From: Pseudomonas fuscovaginae SE-1
GTDB lineage: Bacteria; Pseudomonadota; Gammaproteobacteria; Pseudomonadales; Pseudomonadaceae
Direction of reading: 5' to 3'
Assembly (NCBI RefSeq): GCF_000364705.1
Contig: NZ_AQOH01000047.1
Location: forward strand, 1 to 64,000
DNA length: 64,000 bases
Part shown: piece after piece, positions 1-11,303 of the stretch
Numbering within the stretch: position 1 is the stretch's first letter
How the letters are laid out: the number at the start of each line of letters is the position of its first letter
Made by a program: the position numbers and the translations under genes
The notes under the pieces: model-generated
Databases searched by the model: none
Told to the model about the DNA's origin: nothing
What the model saw: only the letters and a program-made list of their open reading frames with translations

Positions 1-1134
1 GCCAGCGAAGAGCCATCCCGCGACAGCTTCGACCCCATGGCGGGTGCAGCTTCGCAACAAGCGCCGGCGCGTTCGGAGCAACGCACGGTCCAGGTCGAGG
101 GTGCGCTCAAGCACACCAGCTACCTGAACCGAACCTTCACCTTCGAGAATTTCGTCGAGGGCAAGTCCAACCAGCTGGCCCGCGCTGCGGCCTGGCAGGT
201 GGCCGACAACCCCAAGCATGGTTACAACCCATTGTTCCTCTATGGCGGCGTCGGCCTGGGTAAGACCCACTTGATGCACGCTGTGGGTAACCATCTGCTG
301 AAGAAGAACCCGAATGCCAAGGTGGTCTACCTGCATTCGGAGCGTTTTGTCGCGGACATGGTCAAGGCGCTGCAGTTGAACGCCATCAACGAGTTCAAGC
401 GCTTCTACCGTTCGGTGGATGCCCTGCTGATCGACGACATTCAATTCTTCGCCCGCAAGGAACGTTCCCAGGAAGAGTTTTTCCACACCTTCAACGCCCT
501 GCTCGAAGGCGGCCAACAGGTGATTCTCACCAGTGACCGCTATCCGAAGGAAATCGAAGGCCTGGAAGAACGCCTGAAGTCGCGTTTCGGCTGGGGCCTG
601 ACGGTTGCAGTCGAGCCGCCCGAGCTGGAAACCCGCGTGGCGATCCTTATGAAGAAGGCCGACCAGGCCAAGGTCGAATTGCCTCATGACGCGGCGTTCT
701 TCATCGCCCAGCGTATCCGTTCCAACGTTCGTGAACTGGAAGGCGCGCTGAAACGGGTAATCGCCCACTCGCACTTCATGGGGCGCGAGATCACCATCGA
801 ACTGATCCGCGAATCGCTGAAGGACCTGCTGGCTCTACAGGACAAGCTGGTGTCTGTGGATAACATCCAGCGGACCGTGGCCGAGTACTACAAGATCAAG
901 ATCTCCGATCTGCTGTCCAAGCGCCGTTCTCGCTCGGTCGCTCGTCCACGGCAGGTCGCCATGGCCCTGTCCAAGGAACTGACCAACCACAGCCTGCCGG
1001 AAATCGGCGACGTGTTTGGCGGGCGCGACCACACCACGGTCTTGCATGCATGCCGCAAGATCAATGAACTAAAGGAATCCGACGCGGACATCCGCGAGGA
1101 CTACAAGAACCTGCTGCGTACACTGACCACTTGA
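1..1134 (+). CDS. dnaA: DnaA, chromosomal replication initiator (5'-truncated)
   Basis: DnaA is the AAA+ ATPase that binds DnaA boxes and opens oriC. The frame is already open at base 1, so the window starts inside the gene; the first in-frame ATG at 37 is internal, lying in the variable linker (domain II). The Walker A motif GGVGLGKT and Walker B LLIDDIQF mark the ATPase domain III. The C-terminal DNA-binding domain IV carries the signature around [13 protein letters not shown] near the end. The N-terminal domain I that binds DnaB is outside the window. The gene is followed after 38 bp by dnaN in the usual dnaA-dnaN-recF-gyrB order. An exact DnaA box (TGTGGATAA, 855-863) lies inside the coding sequence. 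The identification is secure. Confidence 0.98.
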   Translation, partial: ASEEPSRDSFDPMAGAASQQAPARSEQRTVQVEGALKHTSYLNRTFTFENFVEGKSNQLARAAAWQVADNPKHGYNPLFLYGGVGLGKTHLMHAVGNHLLKKNPNAKVVYLHSERFVADMVKALQLNAINEFKRFYRSVDALLIDDIQFFARKERSQEEFFHTFNALLEGGQQVILTSDRYPKEIEGLEERLKSRFGWGLTVAVEPPELETRVAILMKKADQAKVELPHDAAFFIAQRIRSNVRELEGALKRVIAHSHFMGREITIELIRESLKDLLALQDKLVSVDNIQRTVAEYYKIKISDLLSKRRSRSVARPRQVAMALSKELTNHSLPEIGDVFGGRDHTTVLHACRKINELKESDADIREDYKNLLRTLTT

Positions 1135-1172
1135 GAATTGCAGCGCAGCTTATTAAGGCAAGGGACTAGACC

Positions 1173-2276
1173 ATGCATTTCACCATTCAACGCGAAGCCC
1201 TGTTGAAACCCCTGCAACTGGTCGCGGGCGTCGTCGAACGCCGTCAGACCTTGCCGGTGCTCTCCAATGTGCTGCTGGTCGTCGAAGGCCAGCAACTGTC
1301 GCTGACCGGTACCGACCTCGAAGTCGAACTGGTTGGCCGCGTCCAGCTCGAAGAGCCTGCCGAACCCGGTGAGATCACCGTGCCGGCGCGCAAGCTGATG
1401 GACATCTGCAAGAGCCTGCCGAACGATGTGCTGATCGACATCAAGGTCGACGAGCAGAAACTGGTGGTCAAGGCTGGCCGTAGCCGTTTCACCCTGTCGA
1501 CACTGCCGGCCAACGACTTCCCGACTGTGGAAGAGGGCCCGGGTTCGCTGACCTGCAGCCTGGAACAAAGCAAGCTGCGCCGCCTGATCGAGCGCACCAG
1601 CTTCGCCATGGCCCAGCAGGACGTACGTTACTACCTCAACGGCATGCTGCTGGAAGTCTCCGCTGGCGTGATCCGCGCCGTTGCCACCGATGGCCACCGT
1701 CTGGCGATGTGCTCGATGCAGGCCGACATCGGCCAGCCGGATCGCCACCAGGTGATCGTGCCACGTAAAGGCATCCTGGAACTGGCCCGTCTGCTGACCG
1801 AGCCGGAAGGCAATGTCGCCATCGTGCTTGGCCAGCACCACATCCGTGCTACCACGGGTGAATTCACCTTCACCTCCAAGCTGGTTGACGGCAAGTTCCC
1901 CGACTACGAGCGCGTGCTGCCGAAAGGTGGTGACAAGCTGGTGCTGGGCGACCGCCAGGCCCTGCGCGAAGCCTTCAGCCGTACCGCTATCCTGTCCAAC
2001 GAGAAGTACCGCGGCATTCGTCTGCAACTGGCCAGCGGCCAGTTGAAGATCCAGGCCAACAACCCCGAGCAGGAAGAAGCGGAAGAAGAAGTGGGCGTCG
2101 ACTATAACGGCGGCTCCCTGGAAATCGGCTTCAACGTCAGCTACCTGTTGGACGTACTGGGCGTGATGACCACCGAGCAGGTGCGCCTGATCCTGTCCGA
2201 CTCCAACAGCAGTGCGCTGTTGCAGGAATCGGACAACGATGACTCGGCCTATGTCGTTATGCCGATGCGCCTGTGA
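1173..2276 (+). CDS. dnaN: DNA polymerase III beta subunit (sliding clamp)
   Basis: This 367-residue protein has the normal length of a bacterial beta clamp, which as a dimeric ring tethers Pol III and many repair proteins to DNA. The start MHFTIQREALLKPLQLVAGV and the end YVVMPMRL are typical of the family, where the C-terminal MPMRL forms part of the binding pocket for clamp-binding peptides. The purine-rich AAGGCAAGGGA stretch about 10 bp upstream supports the ATG at 1173. It lies between dnaA and recF in the conserved order and is probably co-transcribed with them. Confidence 0.98.
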   Translation: MHFTIQREALLKPLQLVAGVVERRQTLPVLSNVLLVVEGQQLSLTGTDLEVELVGRVQLEEPAEPGEITVPARKLMDICKSLPNDVLIDIKVDEQKLVVKAGRSRFTLSTLPANDFPTVEEGPGSLTCSLEQSKLRRLIERTSFAMAQQDVRYYLNGMLLEVSAGVIRAVATDGHRLAMCSMQADIGQPDRHQVIVPRKGILELARLLTEPEGNVAIVLGQHHIRATTGEFTFTSKLVDGKFPDYERVLPKGGDKLVLGDRQALREAFSRTAILSNEKYRGIRLQLASGQLKIQANNPEQEEAEEEVGVDYNGGSLEIGFNVSYLLDVLGVMTTEQVRLILSDSNSSALLQESDNDDSAYVVMPMRL

Positions 2277-2311
2277 TCGTGCCTTACCTTCATATGTTCA
2301 GCACACGCTAG

Positions 2312-5837
<3,526 letters not shown>

Positions 5838-5862
5838 GTCCTGGTGGTCCGCTGCTCAAGAT

Positions 5863-5890
5863 AAGCCCGCGCAAGCGGGCTTTCTTATTT
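5863..5890 (+). terminator. intrinsic terminator after gyrB
   Basis: An 8-bp perfect stem AAGCCCGC / GCGGGCTT with loop GCAA (5863-5882) is followed by TTCTTATTT, 26 bp after the gyrB stop. It probably ends the dnaA-dnaN-recF-gyrB transcript. Confidence 0.85.
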
Positions 5891-5938
5891 GTCTCACTCG
5901 ATCCAAACCACCGCGATTCAGGGCATTGCAGTATAGCG

Positions 5939-6712
5939 TTATGCAGTAGGCTTCCTGAGCAAGGCGAACAACTCGGATTGCAGCCTCACATCGAGCTTCT
6001 GGTAAATATTTCGCTTATGTACTTTTACGGTGTCGGCCGATATGCACAGCCTACCTGCAATCTCTTTATTTGAAAATCCGATACGGATGTAACGTAAAAC
6101 CTCATTCTCTCTAGATGTTAGCCTGTCCGTTATTTCCGGGAATTCGTCTGGCCAATACGTTGGGGTAGAAAAGTTAAGATTGGTATCAATGCCCAATTTC
6201 ACTCGCTGATGTATTAGAGCATTCATCCAGGGTTGAATTATTTCAAGAACTACTATCTGTTCTGTTCCATACTTCATGCGGCTCCCGAAAGAAATACAGA
6301 GCGTTTGATCGTTACTCAGCTTGATGTTGTACTGTACTTCATCGGTCGATATATATTGGGAGAAGTACTGAGTATAATATTCCGTTTGATGGAAATGCTC
6401 CGGTGCAATATCCTGGAGATGAAAGAAGCCACTTTGAGGGTCTTCCCTGTTGGCAATATAGAAAGGATCTAATCTAAAAAGTCCTTTTATATAAAGCTGG
6501 TGGAAGGCATCCAGTTCCTCTGTGTCTGCTTTCTCTGGCAAACTCACGATCTGGGCCCCATTGTGGCTGAAGACGAGAACCGCCCAATTGTCGATGTTGA
6601 TGTACTCACGCATGGTTTTCACCAGCGATTCCCAGAAATCGGGTCGATCGAGGTGCATGATGAGCTTGGCGATGGTGCGATGCCACGACAGGCTTTGCGG
6701 GGAGGCGGTCAT
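5939..6712 (-). CDS. orphan LuxR-type (GerE HTH) transcriptional regulator
   Basis: The protein has 257 residues. The C-terminal ~60 residues (about 192-250) form a GerE/LuxR helix-turn-helix: LTSRENEVLRYI, then GFSNKEIAGRL and SADTVKVHKRNIYQKL. The N-terminal ~190 residues are not recognised. They lack the sequence feel of an acyl-homoserine-lactone domain, and no luxI-type synthase is nearby, so the signal is unknown. It is divergent from a polyamine-type periplasmic binding protein, which it may control. A palindrome (CTACCCC-TGCT-GGGGTAG, 6716-6733) sits 3 bp before its start codon and another at 6751, which may be autoregulatory operators. Codon and base usage are AT-richer than in neighbouring core genes, suggesting acquisition. 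The DNA-binding class is secure; the target is inferred. Confidence 0.85.
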   Translation of the reverse strand: MTASPQSLSWHRTIAKLIMHLDRPDFWESLVKTMREYINIDNWAVLVFSHNGAQIVSLPEKADTEELDAFHQLYIKGLFRLDPFYIANREDPQSGFFHLQDIAPEHFHQTEYYTQYFSQYISTDEVQYNIKLSNDQTLCISFGSRMKYGTEQIVVLEIIQPWMNALIHQRVKLGIDTNLNFSTPTYWPDEFPEITDRLTSRENEVLRYIRIGFSNKEIAGRLCISADTVKVHKRNIYQKLDVRLQSELFALLRKPTA

Positions 6713-6715
6713 TTT

Positions 6716-6733
6716 CTACCCCTGCTGGGGTAG
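6716..6733. promoter_or_regulatory. palindrome between luxR-type gene and its start
   Basis: 7-bp arms CTACCCC and GGGGTAG are separated by TGCT. The palindrome overlaps the ribosome-binding region of the leftward luxR-type gene. It could be an operator or an mRNA hairpin affecting translation. Confidence 0.45.
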
Positions 6734-6750
6734 GTAGACGGCATAGGCTA

Positions 6751-6763
6751 ACCCGAATCGGGT
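6751..6763. promoter_or_regulatory. palindromic operator candidate in divergent promoter region
   Basis: ACCCGA-A-TCGGGT is a perfect dyad in the 136-bp gap between the luxR-type gene and the binding-protein gene, which would suit a dimeric HTH regulator. Binding is not shown. Confidence 0.4.
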
Positions 6764-6848
6764 ATGTGCCATGGAACTAAAAGCTGTATATTTTCTATCC
6801 TTTAGAAGATTCCACACGTTGAATTCCTTTCTGGCAGGGACTGCTTCC

Positions 6849-7949
6849 ATGAAAACACACAGGATGTTAACAAGCTTGCTCGCCCCTCTGCTAGCCGGCG
6901 TTTTAACGTCGGCTCAGGCGGAAACGCAGACGCTCAATCTATATAATTGGTTTGGCTTGCTTGCCCCCGAGACACCTGCGGATTTTAAGAAGGCCACGGG
7001 CGTTTCTCTCCATATAGATTCGTTCGACAGCGGCGAAGTCATGCAAGGCAAATTGCTGGCAGGGCGTACAGGCTATGATGTCGTGGTTGCAACTTCCAAC
7101 CTTCTGCCTGCCCTGATCAAGGCCGGTGTATTGGAACCACTCGACAGGAGTAAGCTGAAAAATTATTCGCATATCGATCCTGAGCTCCTGTCGAAGCTCG
7201 CGGCAAATGATCCAGGTAACAAGTTCGCCATTCCTTATCTGTGGGGGACCACTGGATTGGGTTATGACGTCGATAAAGTCAAAGCGGCCTTGGGTGAGTC
7301 TGCTCCCGTTGACAGTTGGGACCTGGTCTTCAAGGAAGAAAATATCAAGAAATTGAAAAGCTGCGGCGTCGCGATGCTGGACTCTCCGAGCGAGATAGTG
7401 TCGATTGCCTTGCACTATCTTGGGCTCCCCTACAACAGTCAGAATCCTGAGGACTACAAAAAAGCGGAGGCCCTGCTTCGCAAGATTCAGCCTTATGTAG
7501 CGTATTTTGATTCATCCAAGGTCGACGCTGATCTGGCGAATGGAAACATATGCGTGGTAGTTGCTTGGGCAAACACTGCCCTGGCGGCCAAGGACGTAAA
7601 CGAAAAGACCCATTCCGGCAGACGGATCGCCTACAGTCTCCCGCGCGAGGGCGCTCTGGTTTGGTCTGAGAATTTTGTCCTGTTGAAAGATGCACCGCAC
7701 CCCCACCAGGGTTTGAGCTTTATCGATTACATGATGGAGCCTGAGGTGATCGCCAAAACCTCGAATTACAGCTTATACCCTAATGGCAACAAAGATTCGC
7801 TTCCATTCATCGACACAAAGCTTAAAAACGACAGCTTTGTATATCCGACCACTCAGGAAATGGCCCGACTTTTCCCGCTTGAGCCTCTTCCGCTGAAATA
7901 CGAAAGGATCCGTACACGAGTTTGGGTGTCTGTCAAAAGTGGCGTCTAG
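6849..7949 (+). CDS. PotF/SpuD-like periplasmic polyamine-type binding protein, orphan
   Basis: This is a solute-binding protein of the spermidine/putrescine family. The ATG at 6849 is chosen because AGGGA lies 7 bp upstream and it gives a clean signal peptide (MKTHRMLTS...SAQA, about 24 residues); an in-frame ATG at 6771 has no such signal. Family landmarks are LNLYNW, FDSGEVMQGKLLAGRTGYDVVV, IPYLWGTTGLGYDVDKVKAAL, LDSPSEI, YFDSSK and the C-terminal RTRVWVSVKSG. Compared from memory with PotF, several ligand-contact positions differ: FGLLAP where NWSDYIAP is usual, AWANT where GYSGD is usual, and WSENF where WFD is usual. The ligand may therefore not be putrescine. No permease or ATPase gene is adjacent, so it may feed a distant transporter or act as a sensor. 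Confidence 0.85.
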   Translation: MKTHRMLTSLLAPLLAGVLTSAQAETQTLNLYNWFGLLAPETPADFKKATGVSLHIDSFDSGEVMQGKLLAGRTGYDVVVATSNLLPALIKAGVLEPLDRSKLKNYSHIDPELLSKLAANDPGNKFAIPYLWGTTGLGYDVDKVKAALGESAPVDSWDLVFKEENIKKLKSCGVAMLDSPSEIVSIALHYLGLPYNSQNPEDYKKAEALLRKIQPYVAYFDSSKVDADLANGNICVVVAWANTALAAKDVNEKTHSGRRIAYSLPREGALVWSENFVLLKDAPHPHQGLSFIDYMMEPEVIAKTSNYSLYPNGNKDSLPFIDTKLKNDSFVYPTTQEMARLFPLEPLPLKYERIRTRVWVSVKSGV

Positions 7950-8174
7950 CCGGCACTCAGGAAACCTTCGGCCAAACGAATTCTTATTCCAACGGGGCTC
8001 CATTCCGTTTTTCTGCATCGCCGACTTCGCGAGTGGCCGAATGGATTGGAGCCAGCTCAATCGCTGCACCTGATCGAGCAAGACATCTCCAGTGTCATGC
8101 AGGACCTTGTCCTTCGGAAGTTGCTGCGCGCCACGGGCACGGAGAGAGGATCGAAGCCAAGTAAGGATGCAATC

Positions 8175-8378
8175 ATGCGTAAAAGTGATTTCAGCGCCGA
8201 TGAATTGGATACCTACGTCAACATCATGGCTGTCATCGGAGACATGTCACCAGGCCGCGTGCGGGCTATGTACATGGTTTCCAGCGGTATTGTGCGCGAG
8301 TTGATTGCCATGGCCATCAAGGACTCAATTTCCGCTGGCAACAGGGAACTGAAACTTGAGTTTCCCCTGGTAGATTGA
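8175..8378 (+). CDS. small protein of unknown function
   Basis: A 67-residue reading frame begins MRKSDFSADELDTYV and ends LKLEFPLVD. I do not recognise a family. The ATG at 8175 is preceded by TAAGGA with 7-bp spacing, a good ribosome-binding site. A TTG at 8046 would give 110 residues but lacks such a site. It is predicted to be soluble and mostly helical, without signal peptide or membrane segment. It lies about 225 bp downstream of the periplasmic binding protein in the same orientation, at the end of the AT-richer patch. It is probably real on the basis of its ribosome-binding site and codon pattern. Confidence 0.55.
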   Translation: MRKSDFSADELDTYVNIMAVIGDMSPGRVRAMYMVSSGIVRELIAMAIKDSISAGNRELKLEFPLVD

Positions 8379-8448
8379 TCAATAGGCGGCGTTTCAGCCG
8401 CTCCGGGGAAGCAGGTCACTCATGGCTGATTCCATGAGGTGGAGAGCC

Positions 8449-9336
8449 TCAATCCGCCAGCAACACTTCCTGCTCTTTCGCACAGAGCTCCAGCAGAAAA
8501 TCCCACACCACCCGCAACCGCACCGACTTGTGCAACTCGCGACGGGTACTGATCCAGTAGCTGCGCTGGATCGTCTCCTGCGGCAGCACCCGAACCAGCT
8601 CTGGATCATCCTTGGCCATGTAGTTGGGCAGCACCGCGATTCCCAATCCGGCCCGGGCGGCAATCTGCTGGGCGACCACGCTGGTGCTGCGCAGGGTCAC
8701 GTTCGGCGAGCGGCAGAAGTCGTCGAGGAACAGCAGCTCCTGGCTGAACAGCAGGTCGTCCACATAGCCGATCCACTGATGTTCCGAAAGATCCTCACGG
8801 GTCGCCAGGCGCGGAGCCTTGGCCAGGTAGGCCGGGCTGGCGTAGAGCGCCAGTCGGTAATCGGTGAGCTTGCGAGTGATCAGCATGTCGGCGTGAGGAC
8901 GGTCGAGGTGGATGCTGATCTCGGCCTCGCGGTTGAGGATGCTGACGAAGCGCGGTACCGCCACCAGCTCCACCTCCAGCCCCGGATAGCGTTCGAACAA
9001 GCCCCCCAGGCGTGAAGTGAGGAACATGATGCCGATGCCTTCGGTGACCCCCAGGCGGATCTTGCCCAGTGGTGCGATGGCCTGGGTGATCTCTTCCTGC
9101 GCCAGCAGCGCGACGTTCTCCATGGCCTCGGCGTGCTTGAGCAGCGCCTGGCCGGCCGGCGTCAACTCGTAACCCTGGGCATGCTGGATGAAGAGTGCGG
9201 TACCAAGGCTCTGCTCGATGGTCTCGATATGCCGGGCGACGGTGCTATGGGTGGTGTTCAGGCGCTTGGCCGCAGTCAGCAGGCGCCCGCTGCGTTGCAG
9301 CTCGAGAAAGAACCGCAGATCGTTCCAGTCGAACAT
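8449..9336 (-). CDS. LysR-family transcriptional regulator
   Basis: This 295-residue LysR regulator has an N-terminal winged HTH (MFDWNDLRFFLELQRSGRLLTAAKRL, then STVARHIETIEQSLGTALF) and a C-terminal effector-binding domain. It is transcribed away from the GMC oxidoreductase gene with a 134-bp shared promoter region, the usual layout for a LysR activator of the adjacent cassette. An inverted repeat CGCAC-N5-GTGCG (9381-9395) in that gap is a candidate operator. The family is certain; the inducer is unknown. Confidence 0.9.
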   Translation of the reverse strand: MFDWNDLRFFLELQRSGRLLTAAKRLNTTHSTVARHIETIEQSLGTALFIQHAQGYELTPAGQALLKHAEAMENVALLAQEEITQAIAPLGKIRLGVTEGIGIMFLTSRLGGLFERYPGLEVELVAVPRFVSILNREAEISIHLDRPHADMLITRKLTDYRLALYASPAYLAKAPRLATREDLSEHQWIGYVDDLLFSQELLFLDDFCRSPNVTLRSTSVVAQQIAARAGLGIAVLPNYMAKDDPELVRVLPQETIQRSYWISTRRELHKSVRLRVVWDFLLELCAKEQEVLLAD

Positions 9337-9380
9337 GGAGCTTCCTTGTGCCTCGTGGGCTCACCTGCCCTGTTTGAAAA

Positions 9381-9395
9381 CGCACAGCACGTGCG
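9381..9395. promoter_or_regulatory. candidate LysR operator in the divergent gap
   Basis: The inverted repeat CGCAC-AGCAC-GTGCG lies midway between the lysR-type and GMC genes. Spacing and position suit a LysR-type site. Inference only. Confidence 0.4.
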
Positions 9396-9470
9396 CAAAA
9401 ACGAAGGTTTTCATCGCGAAAGTAATCAATAACATGGGCTTATACAAGAACAATAAAGGCGAGGTCCTCG

Positions 9471-11108
9471 ATGGCATCTGCCCATTTACCCTATGACTAT
9501 GTGATCGTTGGCGCCGGGCCGGCCGGTTGCGTACTGGCCAATCGGCTGTCCGCCGACCCGAGCAACAACGTGCTGCTGCTCGAAGCCGGTGGTCGCGACA
9601 ACTACCCGTGGATCCACATTCCCGTCGGCTACCTGTTCTGCATTGGCAATCCGCGCACCGACTGGTGCTTCAAGACTGAATCGCAACCCGGTCTGCAAGG
9701 CCGCAGCCTGAGTTATCCACGGGGCAAGGTGCTTGGTGGCTGCTCCTCCATCAACGGCATGATCTACATGCGTGGCCAGGCCGGCGACTATGACCGCTGG
9801 GCCGAGCAGGGCAATCCGGGCTGGGCCTGGAAAGACCTGTTACCGCTGTTCAAGCGCAGCGAAAATCACTTCGGCGGTAGCGGAGAATTCCACGGTGATG
9901 CGGGTGAGTGGCGGGTGGAACAGCAGCGCTATTCCTGGCCGATTCTCGATGCCTTCCGTGAGGCGGCTGCAGAAAATGACATCGCCAGCGTCGATGATTT
10001 CAACACTGGGGATAACCAGGGCTGTGGATACTTCCAGGTCAACCAGCGATCCGGCGTGCGCTGGAATTCGGCCAAGGCATTCCTGCGCCCCGTGCTCAAG
10101 CGCCCTAACCTGACCATCCTCACCGGTGTGCAGGTCGATCGAGTCAACCTGGCCAACGGACGGGCTACGGCGGTGCAGGCGCACTGGCAAGGCGAAGAGC
10201 ATCTGTTTTCGGCTCGTCGGGAAATCATTCTGTGCGCCGGCTCGGTCGGCTCACCGGGCATTCTGCAACGCTCGGGGATCGGCCCGCGCCCGTTGCTGGA
10301 GAGCCTGGGCATCGGCGTGCGCCACGAACTGCCCGGTGTGGGGGGCAACCTGCAGGATCACCTGCAACTGCGACTGATCTACAAACTCAGCAACGCCCGC
10401 ACCCTGAACCAGATGGCCAACAGCCTATGGGGCAAGGCTGGCATGGGCCTGCGCTATCTTTATGATCGCAGTGGCCCGTTGGCGATGGCCCCGAGCCAGT
10501 TGGGGGCATTCGTGAAATCGAATCCCGAACAGACCTCGGCGAACCTGCAGTACCACGTGCAGCCGCTGTCGCTGGAGCGTTTCGGCGAGCCGCTGCATCG
10601 TTTCCCGGCGTTCACTGCTTCGGTGTGCAACCTGCGGCCGCAGAGCCGTGGACGGATCGATATCCGTTCGGCCGACCCGGGAACCGCGCCGCTGATCGAC
10701 CCCAATTATCTCAGCGACCCCGAGGACCTGAAGGTGGCCGCCGAGGCCATCCGCCTGACCCGGCGTATCGTCGCCTCCCCTGCCCTGCGCCGCTTTGCCC
10801 CCGAGGAATACCTGCCCGGTCCGTCGCTGCAAAGCGAGGAGCAGTTGCACGAAGCGGCGGCGAAGATCGGTACCACCATCTTTCACCCGGTGGGTACCTG
10901 CCGCATGGGCAACGGTGTGCAGGACGTCGTTGATGCCCGCCTGCGGGTACACGGCGTACCGGGCCTGCGGGTGGCCGATGCCTCGATCATGCCGCAGATC
11001 ACTTCGGGCAATACCTGTTCGCCCACGGTGATGATTGCCGAGAAGGCGGCGCAGATGATCCTGGCGGACGTCCGGACACCCACAGCGGAGTTATCCACAG
11101 CCCTGTAG
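9471..11108 (+). CDS. GMC-family FAD oxidoreductase (choline/alcohol dehydrogenase-like)
   Basis: This 545-residue flavoprotein oxidises an alcohol substrate. An N-terminal FAD-binding motif VIVGAGPAGCVLANRL is followed by GMC signature 1 (PRGKVLGGCSSINGMIYMRG) and signature 2 (around GSVGSPGILQRSGIGP). Near the C-terminus, HPVGTCRMG and the NTCSPTVMIAEKAA stretch supply the usual His/Asn catalytic pair. The start at 9471 follows a GAGG. It sits between a divergent LysR regulator and an MHS-family transporter, suggesting an uptake-and-oxidation cassette for an unidentified alcohol or organic acid. It lacks the betB/betI context of true choline dehydrogenase. The last codons contain an exact DnaA box (11091-11099), and the stop codon lies in a REP-like CTGTAGGAG end. 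Confidence 0.92.
   Translation: MASAHLPYDYVIVGAGPAGCVLANRLSADPSNNVLLLEAGGRDNYPWIHIPVGYLFCIGNPRTDWCFKTESQPGLQGRSLSYPRGKVLGGCSSINGMIYMRGQAGDYDRWAEQGNPGWAWKDLLPLFKRSENHFGGSGEFHGDAGEWRVEQQRYSWPILDAFREAAAENDIASVDDFNTGDNQGCGYFQVNQRSGVRWNSAKAFLRPVLKRPNLTILTGVQVDRVNLANGRATAVQAHWQGEEHLFSARREIILCAGSVGSPGILQRSGIGPRPLLESLGIGVRHELPGVGGNLQDHLQLRLIYKLSNARTLNQMANSLWGKAGMGLRYLYDRSGPLAMAPSQLGAFVKSNPEQTSANLQYHVQPLSLERFGEPLHRFPAFTASVCNLRPQSRGRIDIRSADPGTAPLIDPNYLSDPEDLKVAAEAIRLTRRIVASPALRRFAPEEYLPGPSLQSEEQLHEAAAKIGTTIFHPVGTCRMGNGVQDVVDARLRVHGVPGLRVADASIMPQITSGNTCSPTVMIAEKAAQMILADVRTPTAELSTAL
11091..11099 (+). promoter_or_regulatory. exact DnaA box TTATCCACA
   Basis: Consensus 9-mer in the last codons of the GMC oxidoreductase gene. 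It is one of 16 exact copies in the first 36 kb of the window. Confidence 0.6.
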
Positions 11109-11303
11109 GAGCCGCCTTGGTGGCGATGACGTCCGAATGAGCGATCAGGGCTTGTCGGGCGGATGGCAGTGTCCACACCGATGAAGGGGGCACAAGGAAG
11201 ATCAGTAACAAGGCAAGACACGGATCCCGGTGACAGTCAGCCGGAATCCACAGTGGAACAACAACAATAATCACTGTGGCCCACGAGGCCGAGGACATCA
11301 CTC

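Noticed and set aside
37..1134. dnaA start at the ATG of position 37
   Set aside because: The frame is open to base 1 and the protein lacks DnaA domain I, so this ATG is internal and the gene is cut by the window edge.
1..1172. oriC within the window
   Set aside because: The main origin of pseudomonads lies between rpmH and dnaA, upstream of base 1; the 38-bp dnaA-dnaN gap here has no DnaA-box cluster.
5939..6712. acyl-homoserine-lactone quorum-sensing receptor
   Set aside because: The N-terminal domain does not show the AHL-binding pattern and no luxI-type gene is present; only the HTH is of LuxR type.
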